A stretch of 60,966 bases of DNA from Treponema sp. (GTDB lineage: Bacteria; Spirochaetota; Spirochaetia; Treponematales; Treponemataceae). Of this stretch, positions 24,986-32,662 are shown in pieces. How positions within the stretch are numbered: the first letter of the stretch is position 1; each line of letters opens with the position of its first letter. The stretch lies in NCBI GenBank assembly GCA_016290335.1, contig JAEETM010000012.1:1-60966 (forward strand), given 5' to 3'. The position numbers and the translations under genes are program-made. The notes below the pieces were generated by a model. That model saw only the letters and a program-made list of their open reading frames with translations, did not search any database and had not been told where the DNA came from.

Positions 24986-26488
24986 ATGAAGAAGTTTTCT
25001 CTCCCTCTCCTCTCGGAGACCATAATTGCAAAAAGAAAAGCCATGGACCTCTCACTGACCAAATTGGCCAAGCAGACAGATATCAATCGTTCCGTTCTCT
25101 CTAATCTCGAGAATCAGACCTACACTCCAAGCATGGAACAACTCCGAGCATTAAGTGAGGCGTTGGAGTTTGATCCTACCGCTATGTTCATAGAAGAGCC
25201 TGTCGTGCCCTCTACTTCAACGAAAAGCTACAACATCGCCGTCGCCGGAACTGGCTATGTCGGGCTTTCTTTAGCGGTTCTTCTGGCTCAGCATAACAGT
25301 GTTACAGCCGTCGATATTCTCCCGGAAAAGGTTGAAAAGCTAAACAACTTCATCGCCCCTATCCAGGACGATTATATAGAGCAGTATCTCCAAGAGGCAA
25401 AGTCCGGCACTCGAGAACTCAATCTCAAAGCCACGACTGATGGGGCTAATGCATACAAGAACGCTGACTTTATTATTGTTGCTGCGCCAACAAACTATGA
25501 CCCTAAAACCAACTATTTTGATTATTCTGCTGTTGAATCTGTAATCAGTCTTGTGCTTGAAGCCACCAAAAGCAAGAAGAAAAGGCCAACCATTGTAATC
25601 AAATCCACAATTCCCGTTGGTTATACAAAAAGCGTTCGCGAGAAGTTTCATGCCGATAACATCATATTCAGCCCGGAGTTTCTAAGAGAATCAAAGGCCC
25701 TGTATGACAACCTTTATCCTTCTCGAATCATTATCGGTTGTGATCCGTCTACCGAAGAGGCTTCGCACATCTTTGCCACGCTCCTTCAGCAGGGGGCAAT
25801 CAAGAATCCGATTGATACCCTTTTCATGGGATATACCGAGGCAGAAGCCACTAAACTCTTCGCCAATACTTACCTCGCACTACGAGTTAGTTATTTCAAT
25901 GAGTTGGACACTTATGCAGAGGTGAAAGGACTTAACACAGGAGAAATTATAAAAGGTGTTTGCCTCGATCCGCGTATCGGTGATTTCTATAACAACCCTT
26001 CTTTCGGCTATGGCGGATACTGCCTCCCGAAAGATACGAAGCAGCTCCTTGCCAACTATCAGGATGTGCCTCAGGACATGATGACCGCCATCGTCGAGAG
26101 TAACCGAACCAGAAAAGATTTCATCGCAGATCGCATCCTGGAGATTGCCGGCACATACGGGAACAGCGAATCCTTCTCTGCGGATAAAGAGAAGAAACAG
26201 AGAAAGGTCATTGTCGGCGTCTATCGTCTCACGATGAAAGCCAATTCCGACAACTTCAGACAGTCTTCCATCCAAGGAATCATGAAGCGCATCAAGGCCA
26301 AGGGCGCCACCGTCATCATCTATGAACCAAACCTCGAGAACGATTCCACATTCTTCGGAAGTAAAGTCGTAAATGATCTGAAAAAGTTTAAGAAACAAAG
26401 CAGCTGCATCATTGCCAACCGGTACGACAGTGTTCTGGATGATGTAGAAGAGAAAGTATATACCCGAGACCTGTTTAGGAGAGACTAG
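24986..26488 (+). CDS. UDP-glucose dehydrogenase with N-terminal XRE domain
   Basis: The 500-residue protein has an extra N-terminal helix-turn-helix of the XRE/HTH_3 type at about residues 10-65 ([20 protein letters not shown], then [13 protein letters not shown]). A complete nucleotide-sugar dehydrogenase follows. Its motifs are GTGYVGLS at 88-95, [25 protein letters not shown] and the catalytic Cys346 in [10 protein letters not shown]. It oxidises UDP-glucose to UDP-glucuronate with NAD. AGGAGG lies just before the ATG at 24986, and the HTH begins close after it, so the fusion is genuine. The next gene starts 1 nt past the stop. Confidence 0.9.
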   Translation: MKKFSLPLLSETIIAKRKAMDLSLTKLAKQTDINRSVLSNLENQTYTPSMEQLRALSEALEFDPTAMFIEEPVVPSTSTKSYNIAVAGTGYVGLSLAVLLAQHNSVTAVDILPEKVEKLNNFIAPIQDDYIEQYLQEAKSGTRELNLKATTDGANAYKNADFIIVAAPTNYDPKTNYFDYSAVESVISLVLEATKSKKKRPTIVIKSTIPVGYTKSVREKFHADNIIFSPEFLRESKALYDNLYPSRIIIGCDPSTEEASHIFATLLQQGAIKNPIDTLFMGYTEAEATKLFANTYLALRVSYFNELDTYAEVKGLNTGEIIKGVCLDPRIGDFYNNPSFGYGGYCLPKDTKQLLANYQDVPQDMMTAIVESNRTRKDFIADRILEIAGTYGNSESFSADKEKKQRKVIVGVYRLTMKANSDNFRQSSIQGIMKRIKAKGATVIIYEPNLENDSTFFGSKVVNDLKKFKKQSSCIIANRYDSVLDDVEEKVYTRDLFRRD

Positions 26489-26489
26489 T

Positions 26490-27557
26490 ATGAAGCAGCC
26501 CATCGATCTTAACGAAAAAAATATTCTTGTGACCGGTTCCCCAGGGTTCATCGGCGCCAATCTGGTGATGCGTCTTCTAGATGAACTTCATTCCGGGAAG
26601 GTTATCTCTCTGGACAATATGAACAGTTATTACGATCCGAAGCTCAAAGAATACCGGCTGGAACGGATCAATGAGAAAGCAGCAGCTTCTCAGGCCGATC
26701 ACCTCTTCATCCGAGGCAGCATCACTGATAAGAACCTTGTCGACAGAGTCTTTGCAGACTACAAGCCATCCGTCGTGGTGCATCTTGCGGCCCAGGCCGG
26801 CGTACGTTATTCAATCGACCATCCGGACTCCTATATCGAGAGCAACATCATAGGCTTCTTCAACATTCTCGAAGCCTGCCGGCATCACCCCGTCGAGCAT
26901 CTGGTTTATGCCTCTTCCTCCTCCGTTTACGGAGGCAACACGAAGGTTCCCTTCAGCACGGACGACATGGTCGACCACCCCGCGTCACTCTATGCCGCCA
27001 CGAAAAAAAGTGCTGAATTACTGGCACACAGCTACTCGAAGCTATACAACATTCCTTCGACAGGTCTTCGTTTCTTTACCGTATACGGACCTGCCGGAAG
27101 ACCGGATATGTTCTACTATTCATCCGCAAAGAAACTCGTAAGAAACGAGACGATCAGGATATTTAATTACGGTCACTGCCAACGCGATTTCACATACATC
27201 GACGACATCGTCGAAGGCGTGTACCGTGTCATGCAGGGTGCCCCGGAGAAAGCCAATGGTAACGATGGTCTTCCAATCGCCCCATATGCCATCTATAACA
27301 TCGGAGGAGGCACTCCGGAAGAACTTCTGGATTTTATCTCGATCCTGCAGGAATCCCTCGTTCACGCAGGCCTGCTCCCGCAAGATTATGATTTCGAAGC
27401 ACATCAGGAACTCGTCGGTATGCAGCCCGGTGATGTGCCGGTTACATATGCGGACAGCAGTGCCCTGGAGAAAGACTATGGGTTCACGCCATCGATCGGA
27501 CTGAAAGAAGGTCTTGGCAAGTTTGCGCGATGGTTCGCCGAGTATCATCAACCATAA
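26490..27557 (+). CDS. NAD-dependent UDP-sugar epimerase (UDP-glucuronate 4-epimerase type)
   Basis: The 355-residue short-chain dehydrogenase has GSPGFIG at 16-22 for NAD binding. The second position is usually A, and Ser-Pro is a mild change. SSSSVYGGN and the catalytic YAATK pair near 169-173 follow, then FFTVYGPAGRPDM and GHCQRDFTYIDDIVEGV. The RPDM and length fit UDP-glucuronate 4-epimerases. Together with the dehydrogenase 1 nt upstream it would convert UDP-glucose to UDP-galacturonate. These products could serve the island glycosyltransferases or the main polysaccharide locus. Confidence 0.9.
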   Translation: MKQPIDLNEKNILVTGSPGFIGANLVMRLLDELHSGKVISLDNMNSYYDPKLKEYRLERINEKAAASQADHLFIRGSITDKNLVDRVFADYKPSVVVHLAAQAGVRYSIDHPDSYIESNIIGFFNILEACRHHPVEHLVYASSSSVYGGNTKVPFSTDDMVDHPASLYAATKKSAELLAHSYSKLYNIPSTGLRFFTVYGPAGRPDMFYYSSAKKLVRNETIRIFNYGHCQRDFTYIDDIVEGVYRVMQGAPEKANGNDGLPIAPYAIYNIGGGTPEELLDFISILQESLVHAGLLPQDYDFEAHQELVGMQPGDVPVTYADSSALEKDYGFTPSIGLKEGLGKFARWFAEYHQP

Positions 27558-27593
27558 GACCGGCTTCGGGCTGAACAAGAGGAATCGACATCA

Positions 27594-27625
27594 CGACACT
27601 GATAGATGGTGTCGGATCGTTTTTC
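27594..27625 (+). terminator. Intrinsic terminator after the epimerase gene
   Basis: CGACAC (27594-27599) pairs with GTGTCG (27609-27614), and a run of five T follows 4 nt later. It is 37 nt past the stop codon of the epimerase, a normal place for an intrinsic terminator. Confidence 0.55.
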
Positions 27626-27763
27626 TCTCGTTCTCACTATTTGGCACGACTCTATCCTTTTCGTCTCCTCTTTAGGCGGAAGCCCGAACCCACTTTCACA
27701 CGCTATATCAGTGTCAGTTGACTGAATGTACCTATGAAGACACCTGATATATAAGGGTTTATA

Positions 27764-27814
27764 AGTTATTTGGGTATAAAAGTCGACCGATCTTCTATTT
27801 TTATACCCATAACT
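27764..27814. repeat. Inverted repeat
   Basis: TGGGTATAAAA (27771-27781) matches TTTTATACCCA (27799-27809) perfectly, and outer AGTTA/TAACT extend the arms past a 2-nt bulge. The spacer is 17 nt. It may be an IS end, a regulator site or an RNA hairpin. No gene is adjacent on the right. Confidence 0.5.
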
Positions 27815-28134
27815 CGACTAAGTTTACAATAATGAAAGCACCTGAAAACACGGCTCTGCCGGGTTTTGTGAACGAGTGGTCAACCCCGGTTGTACCTACT
27901 CCTTTATCCTGCTTACAAATCGGCACCTTCAATATCTATCAATAATCAGCACTTCAACGTGTCAAAATCAAGTAGGGAAAAGAAACAGAACTGTTGGTGG
28001 GTCCGGGCATCTGCCCGACATGCAGTGTCCTTGTGTACAAGGACGCGACGCTTGCCTTAAACCAAATGCAATTTCATCTGCCCCTACCCACGGTTCACAT
28101 ATGACCCTGCATTACATTGAACTTATTCACTATA
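27815..28134. other. Non-coding, hairpin-rich stretch
   Basis: No gene is supported. Two short palindromes are visible: CGGGCATCTGCCCG at about 28007-28020, and GTCCTTGT/ACAAGGAC at 28027-28044. They suggest a structured RNA or remnant, but no known class is recognised. Confidence 0.35.
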
Positions 28135-28320
28135 AAAGTTTATATAACTGAACCTCTTTATCAAAACCTTGTTAAAGGTAGTAATAGAGCTGCACAAGGC
28201 GGATTCAATAAAGATGATTTGAATGTGTTAATGTTCCCACTACCTCCTCTCGAAGAGCAGCATCGTATTGTTGCCAAAATAGAAGAACTTCTTCCTTATG
28301 TTGATCAGTTGGCAAAATAA
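28135..28320 (+). pseudogene. C-terminal fragment of a type I restriction HsdS subunit
   Basis: The frame reads EPLYQNLVKGSNRAAQGGFN, then KDDLNVLMFPLPPLEEQHRI and VAKIEELLPYVDQLAK before the stop. This is the characteristic end of a half-subunit target recognition domain plus the conserved helix of HsdS specificity proteins. No start, upstream target domain, HsdM or HsdR is present, so it is a relic. It suggests that a type I restriction system once stood in the island. Confidence 0.75.
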
Positions 28321-28375
28321 GAGTTTGGATGAGATGGATGTTCAATCCGTCTCCTTTTTCTTAAACGTTCGAATA

Positions 28376-28404
28376 AAAAGAGCAGGCACAATGCCTGCTC
28401 TTTT
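28376..28404. terminator. Perfect terminator hairpin, bidirectional
   Basis: AAAAGAGCAGGC and GCCTGCTCTTTT form a 12-bp perfect stem around ACAAT, with A- and T-runs on the two sides. It can terminate transcription in both directions and lies after the HsdS fragment. Confidence 0.75.
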
Positions 28405-28500
28405 CGTTACCAGTTTAATAATTTGTTCTGGTTGTAACAAGAACGAACGCGGAACTGATGATGAAAACATCATAGTTCCGGGGTTCGACTTGTCGTGCTT
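28405..28500. other. Region before attachment copy C
   Basis: No gene is seen. GAACGAACGC at 28441-28450 repeats the sequence at 15371-15380, and a hairpin of GGAACTGATGATG with CATCATAGTTCC (28451-28479) follows. It shares the edge sequence of the left repeat zone. Confidence 0.4.
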
Positions 28501-28526
28501 TGGCGGAGACGGAGGGATTCGAATTA
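28501..28526. repeat. 26-bp direct repeat, copy C (putative att)
   Basis: Identical to 15650-15675 over 26 bp. The tandem 12-mer follows 135 bp later, as in copy B. The minus strand again reads as a tRNA T-loop and acceptor end with CCA. It marks the right end of the 12.9-kb inner element. Confidence 0.7.
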
Positions 28527-28635
28527 TCGAAAAAACCTTCCACTCTGTCAATAACACGCAAAATAGGCACTTTCAGGCTTATATTTTGTGCAAACCCAGC
28601 TCAGTCAGTCCACTTTTTCTATTGCTGACGACATC

Positions 28636-28659
28636 AATTGTCGTCAAAACTGTTGTCAA
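28636..28659. repeat. Tandem 12-mer repeat, copy C
   Basis: One mismatch from copies A and B. The minus-strand frame reads HTIVRNVDNSFDDN and a stop, so the last residues resemble copy B. It lies 59 nt past the stop of the cyclophilin-like lipoprotein gene. Confidence 0.55.
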
Positions 28660-28718
28660 CATTCCTAACGATAGTGTGCATAAATGCGTCTTTGTCGATT
28701 ATAATGCGAGATATCTCA

Positions 28719-29306
28719 CTATCGCAATGATAATGTAACCTCCACACTCCCATCACCAAGGATGTTTTTCAGCTCCTGCGCAGTGATGTTATCAATCTTG
28801 CCGAGCCTTGTAAAAGTCCAGGAGTTTGGCTCATAGTAAATCACAAATGCGCTGCCCATATAAAGGATCAAGTCTCCGGCTTCCGTGGTTATTTGCTCAT
28901 CGTTTGTTGGGAGGCTGGTTCCGATATCTCCAACCTTTTCCATATCACCATAATCGCGCATGGATATTGTCATAGGACCATCTTCAAGCAAATTTTTAAA
29001 TGCTTCCCCTGATGAATTCTGTGCAAGTGTTGCGGTAAGCGTATGTCCGTTTACTGATATAACGATTTGATTATCTGTTGCATTCATGTTTGAATCCCCC
29101 ATCACTGCATTCCCCGTATCATCTGACGTTTCTATGGGGATACCCGACTCAAATGTCTCAGGCATTTCATCCCGACTTATCTGTGCCGTGGTTTCTGCAT
29201 CCGATGTCAAATCTGTTTTGCTTCCGGCATTACCACACCCGCACAGTATGGAAAAGCAAAGGCACAGAGAAATTATAAGCGCTGTATTTTTCTTTAAATA
29301 AAGCAT
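28719..29306 (-). CDS. Lipoprotein with cyclophilin-like domain
   Basis: The 195-residue protein has a lipoprotein signal peptide with the lipobox region ILCGCG near residue 24 and a Thr/Ser/Glu-rich linker. A C-terminal cyclophilin-like domain follows (VNGHTLTATLAQNSSGEAFK, MRDYGDMEKVG, LGDGSVEVTLSLR). That domain is a close homologue of the membrane-anchored protein at 13061-13558, so the island holds two envelope versions. AAAGGAAA precedes the ATG. The gene is last on the right-hand operon half, 103 nt after the cytoplasmic cyclophilin-like gene. Enzymatic activity is unproven. Confidence 0.82.
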   Translation of the reverse strand: MLYLKKNTALIISLCLCFSILCGCGNAGSKTDLTSDAETTAQISRDEMPETFESGIPIETSDDTGNAVMGDSNMNATDNQIVISVNGHTLTATLAQNSSGEAFKNLLEDGPMTISMRDYGDMEKVGDIGTSLPTNDEQITTEAGDLILYMGSAFVIYYEPNSWTFTRLGKIDNITAQELKNILGDGSVEVTLSLR

Positions 29307-29409
29307 GTTTATTTTCCTTTCAATCTCTCCACACCCCCGCCGCCGGTGATGGCAGTTCGGAGTATGATTCCATATTGTTCTGATATTTCATTCTACTGAT
29401 TCCTCCTTA

Positions 29410-29766
29410 TTATTCTGCCAAAGAAATGGTGAGATTTACTCTCTCCGGCATATTCTTTGCCAATTCAAGATCTTCGTCGTTGATGTGTCCGATGATCATC
29501 ATGTTCTTATAGTCTTTGGATTGTTCCTCGCCACCATAAAGCAGAGCGAACCACCCGCCGCCAAGACTGATATCTCCGTTCTTCCAGCCTGCTTGTGTTT
29601 CCAGCGGATCGTAAAGTCCGCTGGCTGCAGTGCAGCAATAATCGATGCCGCTGTCGTACCCGCTGGCGGTGAACGGCAGACGCTTCTCAAAATCTCTGGC
29701 GGCGACCGTATCGTTCAGAATCGCTCTGAGGATCGTTTTGCCATCCGTAATTCTGATTTCTCTCAT
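29410..29766 (-). CDS. Cytoplasmic cyclophilin-like fold protein
   Basis: The 118-residue protein starts MREIRITDGKTILRAILNDT and has the pattern of small cyclophilin-like proteins: GDISLGGGWFALLY, IIGHINDEDLELAK and a final VNLTISLAE. There is no signal or membrane helix, unlike its two relatives in the island. The start at 29766 is 1 nt after the decarboxylase-like gene stops, with GAGGAA in that gene's end as ribosome site; longer upstream starts overlap that gene. It belongs to the operon with carboxymuconolactone decarboxylase and aldo-keto reductase genes. Confidence 0.8.
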   Translation of the reverse strand: MREIRITDGKTILRAILNDTVAARDFEKRLPFTASGYDSGIDYCCTAASGLYDPLETQAGWKNGDISLGGGWFALLYGGEEQSKDYKNMMIIGHINDEDLELAKNMPERVNLTISLAE

Positions 29767-29767
29767 C

Positions 29768-30100
29768 TTATTTTTCCTCTGCGTAGACCTCTTTTGCCAT
29801 ATTGAATACCGCCCAAGCCTTCGGCCACCCCGCATAGAAGGCCACATGGGTAATAGCGGCAGCCATTTCCTTCTGCGTAACTCCGTGTGCTTTTGCGTTC
29901 ATGATATGGAACTTAAGCGAGTTGTCTGTCAGTCCCTTTGCCATCAAAGTCACTACTGTGATGAGGCTTCTGGTCTTAAGGTCAATGTCCTCATTGTTCC
30001 AGTTCTCTCCGAAAAGCACATCGTCATTGAAGTGCGCAAATTCCGGAGCAAAGTCTCCAAGTGCCTGCCTTCCTGCTGTCTGTACTATCTTTTCTGCCAT
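29768..30100 (-). CDS. Carboxymuconolactone decarboxylase family protein
   Basis: The 110-residue all-helical protein has the family pattern. The parts are FGENWNNEDIDLKTRSLITV, HIMNAKAHGVTQKEMAAAI and HVAFYAGWPKAWAVFNMAKE. The CxxC pair of AhpD-type peroxidases is absent, so a simple peroxidase role is unlikely; homologues include gamma-carboxymuconolactone decarboxylase and many uncharacterised redox-linked proteins. It lies 17 nt after the aldo-keto reductase body and 1 nt before the cyclophilin-like gene, in one operon. Confidence 0.88.
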   Translation of the reverse strand: MAEKIVQTAGRQALGDFAPEFAHFNDDVLFGENWNNEDIDLKTRSLITVVTLMAKGLTDNSLKFHIMNAKAHGVTQKEMAAAITHVAFYAGWPKAWAVFNMAKEVYAEEK

Positions 30101-30117
30101 TTCTAAAACCTCCTTTT

Positions 30118-30934
30118 TTACTTGCCGCTGAATACCGGCATGATTTTCATCATTCCATATCCTTTGATTGGTGCGATATTCTTGAGCGTTTCCATATCCT
30201 CATCGTTGATTGTGAAATCAACGGCGGCGTTTTCCTTCATATGTTCAGGATTCGCGGTCTTTGGAAGCGCCACAGTGCCGAGCTGCAGATCATAACGGAT
30301 ACAGAGCTGTGCCACCGTTACTCCGTACCTGTCTGCCATGACTTTTATCTCCTTGTTTTTAAGCACTTTTCCGTGTGCGATGGGCGCATAGGCTTCCACA
30401 AGTATGCCGTTCTTTTCGCAGAAAGCGATCAAATCAGCAGGCGTATTGCTGATATGACAGAGCACCTGATTGACCATCGGCTTGATCTCACAGTGGTCAA
30501 GGATGTTCTGCAGGTCGTCGACTAGGAAATTAGATACGCCGATCGCTTTCAGCTTTCCTTCTTTGTAAGCTTCTTCCATCGCTTTCCAGACCTGAACATT
30601 TTCTTCAAAGAATCGGTCCTTTTTGTTTCTCCATTTCTTCCAAGGCTGGGGAGCGTGGATGATGACAAGGTCGAGATAATCAAGCCCGGTCTTGGCAAGG
30701 ATGTCGTCGATGGCCTTCTTTGCATCCGCATACGACTTTGCCTCAGCGGCGATCTTGCTGGTAACAAAAATTTCCTCTCTCGGCACGCCGCAGGTACGGA
30801 CGCCTTCTCCGACACCGGCCTCGTTCATATATGCCTGAGCGGTATCGATCAAGCGGTAGCCGAGTTTTACGGCGTTTCTGACAGCTTCTGCTGCATTCTT
30901 ATCATTGATAAACCAAGTGCCAAGTCCCCTTCCT
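30118..30934 (-). pseudogene. Aldo-keto reductase, 5'-truncated at the island edge
   Basis: The frame runs from GLGTWFINDKNAAEAVRNAV to a stop at 30118. It carries the full AKR catalytic tetrad: Asp and Tyr in RLIDTAQAY, Lys in FVTSKI and His in LVIIHAPQP. It also has the NADPH-site region PKTANPEHMKENA. Reading upstream, the frame meets a stop just before GLGTW (30935-30937) and A/T-rich Treponema DNA begins, so about 19 N-terminal codons are lost. The missing start is found at 12999-13040. The first internal ATG (30852) would remove the first strand and part of the cofactor barrel, so a functional protein is doubtful. Confidence 0.85.
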
Positions 30935-30941
30935 TAATTTA

Positions 30942-30970
30942 TTGAAACTAAATGCCAATTGAACTATAAT
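30942..30970 (+). promoter_or_regulatory. Sigma70-type promoter next to the island edge
   Basis: TTGAAA (30942-30947) and TATAAT (30965-30970) are 17 nt apart, close to consensus. Initiation about 7 nt downstream would give a leader of only about 5 nt and would leave GGAGG (30971-30975) outside the transcript. The match may therefore be fortuitous, or the mRNA is nearly leaderless. Confidence 0.55.
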
Positions 30971-30981
30971 GGAGGTGTATT

Positions 30982-31701
30982 ATGAAACATAGATTTTTGA
31001 TTCCGGTGCTTTTTCTGGTGATTTTGCCGGTTTATTCACAATATTTTAATTCAAACCTTACAGATGCTGAAAAAAAGATAATTTCCAGTGGTGAGATTTA
31101 TATTAAGAACATTAATTTTCAGAAAAATATGTGTCTGAATCATGGAATAAACAAGAACGGAGATATTCTTATTCAGGAAATTAAGGATTTAAGCCCTAAA
31201 TATCTTGCTGAGGTTATTCAGATTAAGCCTTATGCGGGAAACGAGGATTTACCTGAGCGGCTTGAGGACCTTTTGAACAATGTTTCTGATTATGCAGGTA
31301 TTCCGTATTATTCTGAACGGGCAGAAGCCTGGTATGATTTGTACAGTTCGGCAGAAATTGTAAATCGTACACAAAAAGGCAACAGAACTGATATTGATGC
31401 TGTTTTTGTAATGGAGCCGTTTGATGTGGTTCAGGAAAAAATCACTATGTACAACGAAGATGAATCGATTTTGTACTTTGCGGTAAACCAGAACAAGCTG
31501 CGTTATCTGGATAAGTTTGACTGTATCTGGCCCAAAAAAATGAAAATCTGCATTCTTCTGTTCCGCGACGGAGACAACTGGGTACTTTACGGAATTGGCG
31601 GTGTAAATGCTCCACGCATTCCGCTTTTTACGGAGAGGATTCAGGTTTCGTTTATAAACAGGATTAACACATTCTGCAGTTTTATATTTAAGAAGCTTTA
31701 G
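30982..31701 (+). CDS. Secreted protein of unknown function
   Basis: The 239-residue protein has a signal peptide (residues 1-19, ending PVYSQ). The mature domain is mixed alpha/beta, with YAGIPYYSERAEAWYDLYSS and GDNWVLYGIGGVNAPRI as its best-marked segments. No catalytic motif is known to me. The style is that of conserved Treponema periplasmic proteins. GGAGG precedes the ATG. It lies directly outside the foreign island and 13 nt upstream of rfbD, so it may be the first gene of the polysaccharide operon. Confidence 0.75.
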   Translation: MKHRFLIPVLFLVILPVYSQYFNSNLTDAEKKIISSGEIYIKNINFQKNMCLNHGINKNGDILIQEIKDLSPKYLAEVIQIKPYAGNEDLPERLEDLLNNVSDYAGIPYYSERAEAWYDLYSSAEIVNRTQKGNRTDIDAVFVMEPFDVVQEKITMYNEDESILYFAVNQNKLRYLDKFDCIWPKKMKICILLFRDGDNWVLYGIGGVNAPRIPLFTERIQVSFINRINTFCSFIFKKL

Positions 31702-31714
31702 GAGTTTTTATATT

Positions 31715-32659
31715 ATGGTTTGGTTGATTGGTTGTAAGGGAATGCTCGGTACTGAGGTGGCAAAACAGCTGGAAGAAGCTCATATTCCATTTGTTGGTAC
31801 TGACAAAGAGGTGGATATAACTAATCCTCATGCACTTGAAGATTTTGAAGCTAATGTTGAACGGGAATCTTACCTGCAGTACGATAGTGCCGACAGGCAT
31901 ATCCGCTGGATTATAAACTGTTCGGCTTATACTAACGTTGATAAAGCTGAAGAAGATGTTGAGCTTGCAGAAAAGCTTAATGCTGTTGGTCCTTTGAACA
32001 TTGCACGAGTTGCACGCAAGATTGGAGCTAAGCTGATTCATATTTCTACTGATTACGTTTTTAACGGACGTGGAACTGAGCCTTACACAGAGGAAATGGA
32101 AAAAGACCCGCTTGGTGTTTATGGAAAGACTAAGGCAGAAGGTGAAGAAGCCGTTCAAAAGGAAATGAACCAGTATTATATCCTCAGGACTGCATGGCTT
32201 TATGGTTTTGACGGTAAAAACTTTGTTTATACTATGACTAAGCTGATGAATGACCGTGATTCCATTAAGGTTGTAAGCGACCAGTTTGGAACTCCTACTT
32301 TTGCAGAGGATTTAGCTGGAGTTATTATTAAATTGATTAAAAAATCAGACAGTGCTAAGGAGATTTTTGGTAAAAAGAGTGCTCCGGCGTTTGGAATCTA
32401 TCATTTTACTGATGAAGGTGTGACAAATTGGCACGATTTTGCTGCTGAGATTTACAGACTGGGAACTAAGTTTGGACGGATTAAGAATAAATGTAAGGTA
32501 GAAGCCTGCACTACTGAAGAATATGGCGCAAAGGTTCAGAGACCACACTATTCGGTTTTGAGCAAGGCTAAAATTGCAAAAGAGCTTAAGATTAAGATTC
32601 CAGACTGGAAAACAAGCCTGGAAAAGTTTATTAAATCTGGCAGATTTGATGTGAAATAA
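31715..32659 (+). CDS. rfbD: dTDP-4-dehydrorhamnose reductase
   Basis: The 314-residue short-chain dehydrogenase has GCKGMLGTEV at the N-terminus for NADPH binding, INCSAYTNVDKAEED, the HISTDYVFNG strand, and the YGKTKAEGE catalytic Tyr-Lys pair. LRTAWLYG follows. It makes dTDP-L-rhamnose from the 4-keto sugar. RmlA, RmlB and RmlC are not in the window, so they must be elsewhere. It is followed 3 nt later by the first Wzi-like gene, which ties it to surface polysaccharide. Confidence 0.93.
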   Translation: MVWLIGCKGMLGTEVAKQLEEAHIPFVGTDKEVDITNPHALEDFEANVERESYLQYDSADRHIRWIINCSAYTNVDKAEEDVELAEKLNAVGPLNIARVARKIGAKLIHISTDYVFNGRGTEPYTEEMEKDPLGVYGKTKAEGEEAVQKEMNQYYILRTAWLYGFDGKNFVYTMTKLMNDRDSIKVVSDQFGTPTFAEDLAGVIIKLIKKSDSAKEIFGKKSAPAFGIYHFTDEGVTNWHDFAAEIYRLGTKFGRIKNKCKVEACTTEEYGAKVQRPHYSVLSKAKIAKELKIKIPDWKTSLEKFIKSGRFDVK

Positions 32660-32662
32660 TTT

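Noticed and set aside
26571..26585. Frameshift or damage in the epimerase because of the GSPGFIG loop
   Set aside because: The Ser-Pro change keeps all glycines and the reading frame; the rest of the enzyme is intact.
27990..28050. Group II intron or other known ribozyme
   Set aside because: Short palindromes exist, but no domain V, reverse transcriptase or conserved intron ends are seen.
30118..30852. A complete aldo-keto reductase starting at the internal ATG 30852
   Set aside because: The frame clearly continues upstream with conserved reductase sequence (GLGTWFIND) to 30934, so the internal ATG would give a truncated barrel.
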